Assembly (NCBI RefSeq): GCF_000741175.1
Contig: NZ_JGYS01000001.1
Span: 248,001-312,000 of the forward strand
Source of the DNA: Bifidobacterium callitrichos DSM 23973
Lineage (GTDB): Bacteria > Actinomycetota > Actinomycetes > Actinomycetales > Bifidobacteriaceae
Length of the DNA stretch: 64,000 bases
Direction of reading: 5' to 3'
Part shown: positions 12,213-21,238 of the stretch, in pieces
Numbering within the stretch: position 1 is the stretch's first letter
How the letters are laid out: every line of letters starts with the position of its first letter
Made by a program: the position numbers and the translations under genes
Notes under the pieces: model-generated
Told to the model about the DNA's origin: nothing
The model's database searches: none
The model's input: the letters and a program-made list of their open reading frames with translations, nothing else

Positions 12213-13190
12213 ATGACGATCGACAACCGATGCGCGGTGCTGGGCAAGCCCATCGCGCACTCGCTGTCCCCGGTGCTGCACAATGCGGCGTACCGTGCGC
12301 TGGGACTGAAGGACTGGGCCTATGACAGGCACGAGGTGGGCGAGGACGATCTGGACGCCTTCCTCAAGGGTCTCGACCCCACCTGGCGCGGTCTGAGCCT
12401 GACGATGCCGCTCAAGAGGACCATCCAGCCCTACGGGGTGCCCAGCAACGTGTGGGCGCGCGAGCTCAAGGTGGCCAACACCGCGATCCTCGACTGGTCT
12501 GCGGCGGACCATGACGACCCCGCCTGGCCCAACGGCAGACCGGGCATCAAGCTCTACAACACCGACGTGGTCGGCATCCAGCTCGCCTTCGACCATGCCA
12601 ACCGCGAGCTCGGCGTCCATCACGCCGACGGCGAATCGGGCCGCGCGCTCATCATCGGCAACGGCAACACGGCCACGTCGGCCGCCGCCGCATGCCTGAT
12701 GATGAGCGAGATCGGACGCATCACCGTAGCCTCGCGGCACCCCGGCAGGAGCCTCGGGCTCGACTCCGCCTCCCGGATCTTCAACGGCGACGGCCGTCGT
12801 CCGTACGACGAGATCGACCTGAACGACGAGGAAGCCATGATTCGGGCGGCGTGCGAGGCGACCTACGTCATCAGCACCATCCCCGGGCGTGCGGCGGACG
12901 GACTCGCCGCCATGCTCGACGCATCGTCGGCGTCGTTCGACGGCCTGCTGCTCGACGTGGTCTACGATCCACGGCCCACGAAACTCATGCAGGCATGGCG
13001 CGACCGCGGTGGACATGCGATCGGCGGCGAGGAGATGCTGCTCTACCAGGCCGTCATCCAGGTGCTGCTCATGACCGGAATATGGGACGGCGACCCGCCC
13101 TCGGACGCCGACAGGCGTCTGCAGGACGTCACCACCGACGACGACCAGTTGGAAATGGCGATGCGACGGGCCCTCGAGGAGGCGTTGTGA
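12213..13190 (+). CDS. aroE: Shikimate dehydrogenase
   Basis: NADP-dependent reduction of 3-dehydroshikimate to shikimate in aromatic amino acid synthesis; cytosolic. The 325-residue protein has the family N-terminus 'AVLGKPIAHSLSPVLHNAAY' (shikimate-binding Ser-Leu-Ser) and the catalytic lysine in 'LTMPLKRTI' near residue 69. The Rossmann dinucleotide site reads 'ALIIGNGNTATSAA' near residue 148, with the usual GxGxxx pattern, and a conserved 'GGEEMLLYQAV' block is near the C-terminus. The ATG has AAGGAGG about 6 nt upstream. It sits between uvrC (57 nt) and rapZ, whose ATG begins on the last base of its stop codon. Slight lengthening (residues ~95-115) is seen relative to the usual 270-290. 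Confidence 0.92.
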   Translation: MTIDNRCAVLGKPIAHSLSPVLHNAAYRALGLKDWAYDRHEVGEDDLDAFLKGLDPTWRGLSLTMPLKRTIQPYGVPSNVWARELKVANTAILDWSAADHDDPAWPNGRPGIKLYNTDVVGIQLAFDHANRELGVHHADGESGRALIIGNGNTATSAAAACLMMSEIGRITVASRHPGRSLGLDSASRIFNGDGRRPYDEIDLNDEEAMIRAACEATYVISTIPGRAADGLAAMLDASSASFDGLLLDVVYDPRPTKLMQAWRDRGGHAIGGEEMLLYQAVIQVLLMTGIWDGDPPSDADRRLQDVTTDDDQLEMAMRRALEEAL

Positions 13191-14131
13191 TGAGAAACCG
13201 GCGACTGATGACGATGATCAACCAGGCCGAACCGGGCGAGGAGAACAAGCCCGCGCCCGCCGACGCGTTCGAGGTGCTGCTCATCACCGGCATGTCCGGC
13301 GCGGGGCGCTCGCACGCCGCCGACTGCCTGGAGGACATGGGCTGGTACGTGGTTGACAACCTGCCGCCCAAGCTGCTCGTGCCGCTCGTCGACATGATGA
13401 CCAATGCGCGCGGCGGCGACGGCGTGCACAAGCTCGCCGCCGTCATCGACGTGCGCTCGCGCTCCTACTTCGACGATCTCAACGAGGTGCTGAGTCATCT
13501 GGACGATCTCGGCGTCAAGACCCGCATCCTGTTCCTTGACGCGCGTGACGACGTGCTCGTCAAGCGCTACGAGTCGGTGCGCAGGCCGCATCCGCTCCAG
13601 CGCGGCAACCGTCTGATCGATGGCATCAACGAGGAGCGCGTGCTGCTGTCCGATCTCAAGGAGCGTGCGGACATGGTGATCGACACCTCCGCGCTCTCCA
13701 TCCACCAGCTGTCCACCAAGCTCTACGAGGCGATGATCGGCAAGGGGCCGTCCACGGTCTCCGTGCACGTCTTCAGCTTCGGGTTCAAATACGGCACGCC
13801 CACCGACGCCGACTTCGTGGCCGACGTGCGCTTCCTGCCCAACCCGTTCTGGGTGCCGAGCCTGAGGGAGCTCACCGGACGGGACAAGCCCGTCGCCGAC
13901 TACGTGCTCGGCTCCAAAGGGGCCACGGAGTTCCTCGACGCCTACGAGAAGGCGCTGGTGACGGCCATCGAGGGGTACGCGAAGGAGGACAAGCACTTCG
14001 TGACCATCGCCGTCGGCTGCACCGGAGGACAGCACCGGTCCGTGGCGATGAGCGAGGAGCTGGCCCGCCGTTTGCGTTCACATGGGCTTGATGTCACCGT
14101 TTCGGCGCGCGAGCTGCAACGTAGGCGATGA
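13190..14131 (+). CDS. rapZ: RapZ/YvcJ-family nucleotide-binding protein
   Basis: P-loop protein of the RapZ (YvcJ) family, 313 residues. Visible are the N-terminal nucleotide-binding loop 'ITGMSGAGRSHAADCLEDMG', with Arg where many homologues have Lys (as in other actinobacteria), 'VVDNLPPKLL', and in the C-terminal half 'SFGFKYGTP', 'DVRFLPNP' and 'IAVGCTGGQHRSVAMSEELA', which form the RNA/metabolite-binding part in E. coli RapZ. In E. coli it targets the small RNA GlmZ; in Gram-positives the function is less clear. Its ATG overlaps the aroE TGA. A GTG three bases earlier is an alternative start. It is followed at 166 nt by whiA, the usual partner, but the yvcK gene normally found between them is absent. 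Confidence 0.9.
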   Translation: MRNRRLMTMINQAEPGEENKPAPADAFEVLLITGMSGAGRSHAADCLEDMGWYVVDNLPPKLLVPLVDMMTNARGGDGVHKLAAVIDVRSRSYFDDLNEVLSHLDDLGVKTRILFLDARDDVLVKRYESVRRPHPLQRGNRLIDGINEERVLLSDLKERADMVIDTSALSIHQLSTKLYEAMIGKGPSTVSVHVFSFGFKYGTPTDADFVADVRFLPNPFWVPSLRELTGRDKPVADYVLGSKGATEFLDAYEKALVTAIEGYAKEDKHFVTIAVGCTGGQHRSVAMSEELARRLRSHGLDVTVSARELQRRR

Positions 14132-14297
14132 TCGCGGGCTGACCATATCCCGAGACGGCACCGTCGAAAAGGTGAAAAAGGTAAGAATGTTGTCCAAGAT
14201 GGTCGGTATCACAGAAGTTCGGCGGACGGCAGGAGTATCCATCCTTCAGGGCCGGGCCTGAGACCATTGAGAGGGACGAGACTTAGGAGGTTGGCTC

Positions 14298-15245
14298 TTG
14301 GCTCTTCTGGATGATGTGAAAAGCGAGCTGGCGGCGTTGGAGGATGAGAAGGCGGATGCGCGCAAGGCGCAGGTGACCGCCATGATCCGCTTCGCCGGCG
14401 GCTTCACGAACAATGCCCAGAAGCAGATCGTCATGCTCGCCACATTCGATTCGCTGATCGCCGCACAATGGCTGCAAAGGAACATCGAGGACCTGTACAA
14501 CCTCGAGGCACGGCTCATCACGTCGAGCCGCACCACGCCCAAGGGGACGCACCAGTACCATGTCGTCAAGGTCGAGCGCGGTGCCGTGAACCTTGCGGTG
14601 GCCACTGGCCTGATCGATCGCAACAAGGCGGTGCGCGGCCTTCCCGTCAAGATCGTGCAGGGCAAGATCGCCCAGGTCCGCGCCGCATGGCGAGGCGCGT
14701 TCATGGCCAAGGGCATCCTGTCCGATCTGGGCAAGAACCCGTACATGGAGATCATCTGCCCGGGCAACGAGGCCGCCATGGCGCTGGCGGGTCTCGCTCG
14801 CAGGCTCGGCATCACCGCCAAGCCGCGTCAGCTGAGCAAGTCGTACCGCGTCACGCTCACCGACCCCGATTCGATCGAACGCATGCTCAACTCGCTGGGC
14901 GCGCTGCGCTCCGCACGCGAGTGGACCGGCAAGCGCACCGACGGGGAGACCCGATCCAAGGCCAATCGACTGGCCAACTTCGACGACGCCAACATGCGTC
15001 GGTCCGCCAAGGCCGCTGCCGAGGCGTGCGAGAAGGTGCGCAAGGCGTTCGAACTGTTCGAGGAGGCCGGCGTCGAGGTGCCCGACAATCTTCTGGCCGC
15101 GGGCAAGCTGCGTCTGGAGCACGGCGACGCGAGCCTCGAGGAGCTCGGACGTCTCGCCGAGCCGCCGATCTCGAAGGACGCCATCGCCGGCCGCATCCGC
15201 AGGCTGCTTCAGCTCGCGGAGAAGACCGCCAAGTCGCGTTCCTGA
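14298..15245 (+). CDS. whiA: DNA-binding protein WhiA
   Basis: Sporulation/cell-division regulator family conserved in Gram-positives, including non-sporulating ones; it combines a degenerate LAGLIDADG homing-endonuclease fold with a C-terminal helix-turn-helix. The 315-residue protein starts '[14 protein letters not shown]', has 'FAGGFT' and '[15 protein letters not shown]' in the N-terminal part, and ends with the HTH region '[29 protein letters not shown]'. The start is TTG (14298-14300), chosen because AGGAGG at 14285-14290 lies exactly 7 nt upstream; no in-frame ATG is available. A 10-bp GC hairpin follows the gene. In Streptomyces and Bacillus WhiA acts in cell division; the role in bifidobacteria is inferred. 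Confidence 0.93.
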   Translation: MALLDDVKSELAALEDEKADARKAQVTAMIRFAGGFTNNAQKQIVMLATFDSLIAAQWLQRNIEDLYNLEARLITSSRTTPKGTHQYHVVKVERGAVNLAVATGLIDRNKAVRGLPVKIVQGKIAQVRAAWRGAFMAKGILSDLGKNPYMEIICPGNEAAMALAGLARRLGITAKPRQLSKSYRVTLTDPDSIERMLNSLGALRSAREWTGKRTDGETRSKANRLANFDDANMRRSAKAAAEACEKVRKAFELFEEAGVEVPDNLLAAGKLRLEHGDASLEELGRLAEPPISKDAIAGRIRRLLQLAEKTAKSRS

Positions 15246-15283
15246 TCGCGAACACACGGAAACGTTTGTCAAAAAACATGTGT

Positions 15284-15312
15284 CAGGCCTGCCGTCCGCG
15301 GCAGGCCTGTTG
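15284..15312 (+). terminator. Hairpin after whiA
   Basis: CAGGCCTGCC (15284-15293) pairs perfectly with GGCAGGCCTG (15300-15309) around a 6-nt loop and is followed by TTGT. It ends the whiA transcript 38 nt after its stop and sits just before the pgk promoter region. Confidence 0.6.
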
Positions 15313-15373
15313 TATTATGCGAAGTGGCAAGAACTCGCCACTTTCCCGCGCGAGCGGTTCAGAAAGGATACAC

Positions 15374-16579
15374 ATGAAGACACTCAAGGATCTTGGAGAT
15401 CTCAAGGGCAAGCGCGTTCTGATGCGCGCCGATTTCAACGTCCCGCTGGACGGCACCACGATCACCGACGACGGTCGTATCAAGGCCGCCCTGCCGACGA
15501 TCAAGACCCTGCGCGAGGAAGGCGCCAAGGTCATCCTGATGGCCCACCTCGGCCGTCCGAAGGGCAAGGTCGTCCCGGAGCTGTCCCTGGCCCCGGTTGC
15601 CAAGCGTCTGGGCGAGCTGCTCGGCATCGAGGTCCCGCTGGCCAAGGATACCTACGGCGAGGACGCCCAGGCCAAGGTCGCCGCGATGAACGACGGTGAC
15701 GTCGTCCTGCTCGAGAACGTGCGCTTCAACCCGGAGGAGACCAGCAAGGACCCGGCCGTGCGCGCCCCGTACGCCAAGAAGATCGCCGCCCTCGGCGAGG
15801 TCTTCGTCTCCGACGGCTTCGGCGTCGTGCACCGTGCCCAGGGCTCCGACTACGACGTGGCCGCCGATCTGCCGGCCGCCGCCGGCCTGCTGGTCGAGAA
15901 GGAAGTCAAGGCCCTGTCCAAGGCCACCGAGAACCCGGAGCGCCCGTTCACCGTCGTGCTCGGCGGCTCCAAGGTCTCCGACAAGCTCGGCGTCATCGAG
16001 AACCTGCTCGACAAGGCCAACCGTCTCGTCATCGGCGGCGGCATGGTCTTCACCTTCCTCAAGGCCAAGGGCTACGAGGTCGGCACCTCCCTGCTCGAGG
16101 AGGACCAGCTCGACAAGGTCAAGGGCTACATCGAGACCGCCGAGAAGAACGGCGTCGAGCTCGTGCTGCCGACCGACATCGTCGTGAACCCCGGCTTCCC
16201 GGCCGGTGACACCCCGGTCGCCCCGGAGGTCGTCCCCGCTGACGCCATCCCGGCCGACAAGATGGGCCTCGATATCGGCCCGGACTCCCAGAAGCTGTTC
16301 CACGACAAGATCGTCGACTCCAAGACCGTCGTGTGGAACGGCCCGATGGGCGTGTTCGAGATCGCCGCGTTCGCGGACGGCACCAAGGCCGTTGCCCAGG
16401 GTCTGGTCGACGCGACCGCCGCTGGTGCCTTCACCATCGTCGGTGGCGGCGACTCCGCCTCCGCGGTGCGTAACCTCGGCTTCCCGGAGGACGGCTTCTC
16501 GCACATCTCCACCGGTGGCGGCGCCTCCCTCGAGTTCCTCGAGGGCAAGGAGCTCCCGGGCCTGAAGGTGCTCGAGTAG
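15374..16579 (+). CDS. pgk: Phosphoglycerate kinase
   Basis: Glycolytic ATP-forming step, 1,3-bisphosphoglycerate + ADP to 3-phosphoglycerate + ATP. The 401-residue protein carries the Pgk signature '[14 protein letters not shown]' near residue 13, the substrate site 'AHLGRPKG' near 59, '[12 protein letters not shown]' near 114, '[11 protein letters not shown]' near 195 and the nucleotide-binding '[10 protein letters not shown]' and '[12 protein letters not shown]' near the C-terminus; length is normal. The ATG follows AGAAAGGATACAC. Codon choice is very biased to C/G-ending codons, typical of a highly expressed gene. It lies between whiA and tpiA, each separated by a hairpin, so it is probably transcribed alone. 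No gap gene is present in this block. Confidence 0.97.
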   Translation: MKTLKDLGDLKGKRVLMRADFNVPLDGTTITDDGRIKAALPTIKTLREEGAKVILMAHLGRPKGKVVPELSLAPVAKRLGELLGIEVPLAKDTYGEDAQAKVAAMNDGDVVLLENVRFNPEETSKDPAVRAPYAKKIAALGEVFVSDGFGVVHRAQGSDYDVAADLPAAAGLLVEKEVKALSKATENPERPFTVVLGGSKVSDKLGVIENLLDKANRLVIGGGMVFTFLKAKGYEVGTSLLEEDQLDKVKGYIETAEKNGVELVLPTDIVVNPGFPAGDTPVAPEVVPADAIPADKMGLDIGPDSQKLFHDKIVDSKTVVWNGPMGVFEIAAFADGTKAVAQGLVDATAAGAFTIVGGGDSASAVRNLGFPEDGFSHISTGGGASLEFLEGKELPGLKVLE

Positions 16580-17533
<954 letters not shown>

Positions 17534-17615
17534 TCATCACAGATCATCACATGTTTTTCAACACGTTGCGCTATGCTTAGGCGCAGCATTAGTAGAACCC
17601 GGAGGTATACACACC

Positions 17616-17864
17616 TTGACCGCTGTCAAAATCGCCCTTGAAATCATCGTCGTCATCCTGAGCTGCCTGCTCACCCTGCTCATCCTCATGCACAAGGGCA
17701 AGGGCGGCGGCCTGTCCGACATGTTCGGCGGTGGCCTGACCCAGAACGCGGGCACCTCCGGCGTCGCCGAGAAGAACCTGAACCGTTGGACCGTCTTCAT
17801 CGCCCTCATCTGGGTGGCGATCATCATCGCCTTGGGTCTGATGACCAAGTTCAACCTCATCTGA
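17616..17864 (+). CDS. secG: Preprotein translocase subunit SecG
   Basis: Small membrane subunit of the SecYEG channel, 82 residues. Two transmembrane helices (about residues 4-24 and 59-78) flank a Gly-rich cytosolic loop 'GKGGGLSDMFGGGL', the family hallmark. The start is TTG (17616-17618), positioned by GGAGGT about 9 nt upstream. It follows tpiA by 82 nt, the common actinobacterial pgk-tpiA-secG arrangement. Confidence 0.93.
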   Translation: MTAVKIALEIIVVILSCLLTLLILMHKGKGGGLSDMFGGGLTQNAGTSGVAEKNLNRWTVFIALIWVAIIIALGLMTKFNLI

Positions 17865-18054
17865 ACCATCCGATGAACCATTCGGGCTTCGGCTCGAGCT
17901 CCCCGAGTATCGCATAGGGACATACATACGGCGTACAAGGGCATATCCGCAATCGACCCATGACCCAACGGCCATGGGTCGCATTCGTATGCGTCCGCAT
18001 GCGCTGGAAACGCTCAAAATGGTCGCGCCCGCAACAGGAGAAAAGGAACAATCC

Positions 18055-19005
18055 ATGGTCACCATGAACCGCAACAAGGTCGTCATCGTCGGCACAGGAC
18101 AGGTCGGCTCCACCGCCGCGTTCGCCATCGTCACGCACGGCCTGTGCAACGAGCTCGTGCTCATCGACCACAATCCGGACAAGGCGTCGGGGGAGAGCCA
18201 CGACCTCGACGACGGCAGCGAGTTCTGGGACCGTCACATCCGGGTCCACTCCGGCGACTACTCCGACTGCCGCGACGCCGACATCGTCGTCATCACCGTC
18301 GGCCGCAAGCCTCCGGCCAACTCCACGCGCCTGGCCGAACTCGGCTTCACCGTGGGCCTCGTCGGCGACGTCGTCGACCATGTCATGGCCTCCGGCTTCG
18401 ACGGCGTGATCGTCATGGTCTCCAATCCGGTCGACGTCATGGCTTGGTACGCGTGGAAGCGCTCCGGACTGCCCCGCACGCAGGTGCTCGGCACCGGCAC
18501 CGCGCTCGACACATCCCGCCTCAAGACCATCATCGGCGAGGAGACCGGTCTCGACCCGCGCAACGTCGGCGGATTCGTCATGGGCGAGCACGGAGACTCC
18601 CAGTTCACCGCATGGTCCACCGTCGCGCTCGGCGGCAAGCCGTTCGACCGGTTTCTCGCCGACAACCAGAGCCGCTTCTCCTCCGTCTCCACCGAGGAGA
18701 TCGAGCGCAAGACGCGCATGCGCGGCAATGAGATCGTCGCCGTCAAGCATGGCACCAACTTCGGCATCGCCTCCACCGTCGCCGGCATCGTACAGACGAT
18801 CCTGTGGGACGAACGCCGCATCGTGCCCGTCTCCACGCTGCTCGACGGCGAATACGGCGAGCATGACGTCTTCCTCGGCGTGCCCACCGAGCTGCGCGCC
18901 AACGGCGCCAACGAGATCGTCCAACTCGACCTGACCGACGAGGAACACGCCAAGCTCCACCGTTCCGCCGAGATCGTGCGCTCCTACTGCGAGGGACTGC
19001 TGTGA
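18055..19005 (+). CDS. ldh: L-lactate dehydrogenase-like 2-hydroxyacid dehydrogenase
   Basis: NAD-dependent LDH/MDH-superfamily enzyme, 316 residues. The NAD-binding 'VIVGTGQVGSTAAFA' is near residue 10; catalytic Asp152/His179 ('LDTSRL', 'GEHGDS') and the substrate-carboxylate arginine Arg155 are present, with Arg92 in the active-site loop. The loop reads 'TVGRKPPANSTRLAEL', so the position that is Gln in classical LDH (Arg in malate dehydrogenase) appears to be Pro. Substrate preference is therefore less certain than the family name implies. The ATG at 18055 follows GGAGAAAAGGAAC. The 190-nt leader contains a 9-bp inverted repeat (17954-17962/17973-17981). The GTG of the next gene overlaps its stop by 4 bases. 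Confidence 0.8.
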   Translation: MVTMNRNKVVIVGTGQVGSTAAFAIVTHGLCNELVLIDHNPDKASGESHDLDDGSEFWDRHIRVHSGDYSDCRDADIVVITVGRKPPANSTRLAELGFTVGLVGDVVDHVMASGFDGVIVMVSNPVDVMAWYAWKRSGLPRTQVLGTGTALDTSRLKTIIGEETGLDPRNVGGFVMGEHGDSQFTAWSTVALGGKPFDRFLADNQSRFSSVSTEEIERKTRMRGNEIVAVKHGTNFGIASTVAGIVQTILWDERRIVPVSTLLDGEYGEHDVFLGVPTELRANGANEIVQLDLTDEEHAKLHRSAEIVRSYCEGLL

Positions 19006-19862
19006 CCGCCATCGCCACGACCACTACCGTAACCGCCCAGCCGAAGCTCATCGTCGCCGACCTCGACGGCACGCTCCTGCACGGCGCGCCCACGTTCGAG
19101 CAGCGCTACATCACCGACCGTTCCGTCGAGGCGGTGGAGCGCCTGCACGACGCCGGATACCGATTCGCGATCGCCACGGCCCGCCCGGTGAGCACCGGTT
19201 ACGAGTACGCCGAGAGACTGCCCGTGGACGCCTGCATCTACCTCAACGGCGCGCTGATCGACTTCGATCCCGCGAAATCCGACTACGACATGCTCACCTC
19301 GGGCGTCATGCCGGCCGACGGGCATCTCATGAAGATCGGCTTCCCCTCGTCGCGCGCCTGCGAGGTATGCCGCTTCCTGCTGGAGGAGATGCCGGGGCTG
19401 AAGCTCGGCATCGTCATGGACGACGTGCGGTACACGAACTTCGACGTGAGCGTCTACTGGAAGACGCAGACGTGGCGTCCCACCGACTTCACCGACGTGC
19501 CCGACGGCGTGGCCGACAAGCTCATCATCTTCCCCGAGCCCGAACAGTGGACGCGTTTGAAGACACTCGTGCCGCCGGACTTCGACGTGGCGATCTCCGA
19601 GGGCTCGATGTGGATGCTCATGAACCCGCTCGCCAACAAGCGTCATGCGCTCCAGACCCTGTGCGAGCGCATGGACGTGCCGCTCGAGTCGAGCGTGAGC
19701 TTCGGTGACGACCTCATCGACATCGACATGATGACCGCCTCCGGCATCGGCGTCGCCGTAGCCAACGCCAACCCCGAGGTCTTGAGGATCGCCGACCAGA
19801 TCTGCCCTCCCAACGACGACGACGGCGTCGCCCAGTGGATCGACGCCCACCTGCTCGGCTAG
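19002..19862 (+). CDS. HAD-superfamily phosphatase (Cof/IIB type)
   Basis: Haloacid-dehalogenase hydrolase, 286 residues, likely a sugar-phosphate phosphatase acting in the cytosol. Motif I 'VADLDGTLL' (nucleophile Asp) is near residue 19, motif II Thr in 'IATARP', a substrate-capping domain lies between about residues 85 and 200, and motif IV 'SFGDDLIDIDMM' is near residue 229 after a conserved lysine ('NPLANKRHAL'). The start is GTG (19002-19004) overlapping the ldh stop, so the two are co-translated. The natural substrate cannot be deduced. Confidence 0.82.
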   Translation: MTAIATTTTVTAQPKLIVADLDGTLLHGAPTFEQRYITDRSVEAVERLHDAGYRFAIATARPVSTGYEYAERLPVDACIYLNGALIDFDPAKSDYDMLTSGVMPADGHLMKIGFPSSRACEVCRFLLEEMPGLKLGIVMDDVRYTNFDVSVYWKTQTWRPTDFTDVPDGVADKLIIFPEPEQWTRLKTLVPPDFDVAISEGSMWMLMNPLANKRHALQTLCERMDVPLESSVSFGDDLIDIDMMTASGIGVAVANANPEVLRIADQICPPNDDDGVAQWIDAHLLG

Positions 19863-19885
19863 CGGTCTGTATCCGTACGTTCCGT

Positions 19886-19990
19886 GGGACTCAGCACGAA
19901 AAACCGTGGCAATCACCGCGGCAATCACACTGAGTCCCTCGGATTCGCGGAACTCAAGAGCAGAATCGGCCATGGCCGCACTGAGTCCCG
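19886..19990. repeat. Two-hairpin GGGACTCAG repeat, copy 1
   Basis: Begins GGGACTCAGCACG, returns as CACTGAGTCCC, then a linker CTCGGATTCGCGG and a second, degraded GGAACTCA...CTGAGTCCC pair. Each pair can fold as a hairpin. It is the most diverged of the three clustered copies. Confidence 0.65.
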
Positions 19991-19999
19991 CTGAACAAA

Positions 20000-20235
20000 T
20001 CTGAGTCTTCTGTTGTTTTCGTGGGGTTGGTTGGCTGGTTGGGGTAGCCGGATGTCGAGGCCGTCGCATCGGAGCATGACGAGGCTGATGAGGTTGTAGA
20101 CGTGGCGAAAAGCCGTCGGCCATCCGGATGGCCGACCATGATCCGGTTGTCGGGCGCCTCGAGCCTCGCGTTCGAGCGGCCGGCTTGATCGTCTCGAGGA
20201 TGTCGGGGCGGCGTCGTCTGATCTTCTTGGCCGGC
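20000..20235 (-). pseudogene. Decayed ISL3-family transposase C-terminus
   Basis: Read on the minus strand across two small frameshifts, the fragment gives 'KKIRRRRPDILETIKPAA', 'SNARLEAPDNRI', 'AIRMADGF' and 'RHVYNLISLVMLRCDGLDI'. Together these resemble the conserved C-terminal tail of ISL3 (IS204/IS1001/IS1096/IS1165) transposases. No N-terminal part, no terminal inverted repeats and no open frame remain. Extra single bases are needed near 20105-20145. It is flanked on both sides by copies of the GGGACTCAG repeat. Confidence 0.6.
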
Positions 20236-20248
20236 TCTGCCTGTCCCG

Positions 20249-20341
20249 GGGAATTCAGCACGAAAAACATGGGGAATCGTGCTGAGTCCCCCGGATTTGC
20301 GGGACTCAGCACGGTTGCGGGCGGTTCCGTCGCTGAGTCCC
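20249..20341. repeat. Two-hairpin GGGACTCAG repeat, copy 2
   Basis: Same plan as copy 1: a TTCAGCACG arm and its CGTGCTGAGTCCC complement, linker CCGGATTTGCG, then GGGACTCAG and CTGAGTCCC. The central block from GGGGAATCG through GCGGGACTCAG is shared almost exactly with copy 3. Confidence 0.7.
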
Positions 20342-20468
20342 GCGGCTTGAACGCCGATCCCCGCGGCCGCCTGTCGGCCGTGGAATAGAAACCATTGGAA
20401 TTCCAATGTTTACGGTGGTATTGGCGGGGCGTTTCCGGTCCGGTGTTGGGGTGGTCGGGTGTTGCCGG

Positions 20469-20560
20469 GGGACTCGGCGTGACAATCGCGGGGAATCGTG
20501 CTGAGTCCCCCGGATTTGCGGGACTCAGGGCCGGAATCGGCTTTGGCCGCGCTGAGTCCC
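20469..20560. repeat. Two-hairpin GGGACTCAG repeat, copy 3
   Basis: Begins GGGACTCGGCGTG, contains the GGGGAATCGTGCTGAGTCCC block, linker CCGGATTTGCG, a second GGGACTCAGGGCC arm and a closing CTGAGTCCC. Spacing of the arms matches copies 1 and 2. Confidence 0.7.
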
Positions 20561-20758
20561 CGCGGGTTGCCGAGACGGACCATGGGGAAGCGCACACAAC
20601 GGCGGGAACAATCAGGCCGATCGAAAAATCGAGTATTGGAAAGCCGTTTCAGCAATGAAAGGGCCCTTTTTCCTGAGGCTCAATGGCTCAACGGCAAACA
20701 ACCGCCCACGAAAACAGCAATAGCGCCACAAATCTGTCCTCATGTCGGGGACAAGACC

Positions 20759-20788
20759 TTGTCCAGAACTCCTGTCTTGTGGTGTAAT
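20759..20788 (+). promoter_or_regulatory. Putative promoter of the secreted-protein operon
   Basis: A -35-like TTGTCC (20759-20764) is followed after 18 bp by TGTAAT (20783-20788), about 37 nt before the ATG at 20825. The region is AT-richer than its surroundings. Confidence 0.4.
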
Positions 20789-20824
20789 ACAAGAGCATTG
20801 TTCAGCACTACAAAGGAGTTGATC

Positions 20825-21229
20825 ATGAACACAATGCGTAAGACGGTTATCGGAATTATCGCTGCTGGTGCCATTTCTTCCGCTGCAATAATTCCTGCTG
20901 CTGTGGCTTCGACCTTGGAACTTGAAGGTGTAAGTAATACATGCCGGTTTATTGCCACAAAGCCTAAAATTGATTATGGCAATGCGAAAAGGCTTACCGC
21001 TACGGTTGGCCGGACCGGGTGCGTGAATGAAGTTGTTTGGTTCCATGGCTCTTTGCGTCGCGATATGCCTGGTGCCAATGATCAGATTCTCGCAAGAACG
21101 GATCCCGGACGCGTGAATGAGTATTCGAAGAATTTATCTTCATGGGCAACGGAAGGTCATACATATTTTTCATTTGTCTCTAGTTCTACAGGTGGCAGTA
21201 AGGTTTCGGCAAAAACTACCTGTAATTGA
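20825..21229 (+). CDS. Secreted small protein, unknown function
   Basis: A 134-residue protein with a clear Sec signal peptide: 'MNTMRKTVIG', a hydrophobic core and a likely cleavage site after 'PAAVA' or 'AVAS' near residue 29, leaving a mature chain of about 105 residues with three cysteines (one near each end, one in the middle) and alternating polar/aromatic stretches that suggest a beta-rich fold. I recognise no family. The ATG is preceded by AAAGGAG. Base composition is clearly lower in GC than flanking genes, with many A/T-ending codons, a sign of transfer. It heads a run of genes (ABC ATPase, two membrane proteins, response regulator, kinase) in one direction, so it may be the exported cargo, a signal, or a bacteriocin-like product; none of these is shown by sequence. 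Confidence 0.75.
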   Translation: MNTMRKTVIGIIAAGAISSAAIIPAAVASTLELEGVSNTCRFIATKPKIDYGNAKRLTATVGRTGCVNEVVWFHGSLRRDMPGANDQILARTDPGRVNEYSKNLSSWATEGHTYFSFVSSSTGGSKVSAKTTCN

Positions 21230-21238
21230 TTCCTATAG

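Larger units (their letters stand above)
19863..20824. other. Gene-free stretch with repeats and a transposase relic
   Basis: This 960-bp interval has no convincing intact gene. It holds three copies of a two-hairpin repeat (19886-19990, 20249-20341, 20469-20560), a decayed transposase tail on the minus strand (about 20000-20235), a perfect 16-bp palindrome CATTGGAATTCCAATG at 20393-20408, and after about 20590 an AT-richer promoter region for the secreted protein gene. Confidence 0.7.

Noticed and set aside
20393-20408. Palindrome CATTGGAATTCCAATG as a phage or plasmid attachment site
   Set aside because: No integrase, no tRNA and no second copy in the window.
19863-20824. Several ORFs of 80-150 codons in the repeat region
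   Set aside because: They run through the GGGACTCAG hairpins on both strands and across the transposase relic, lack ribosome sites and share no recognisable domain.
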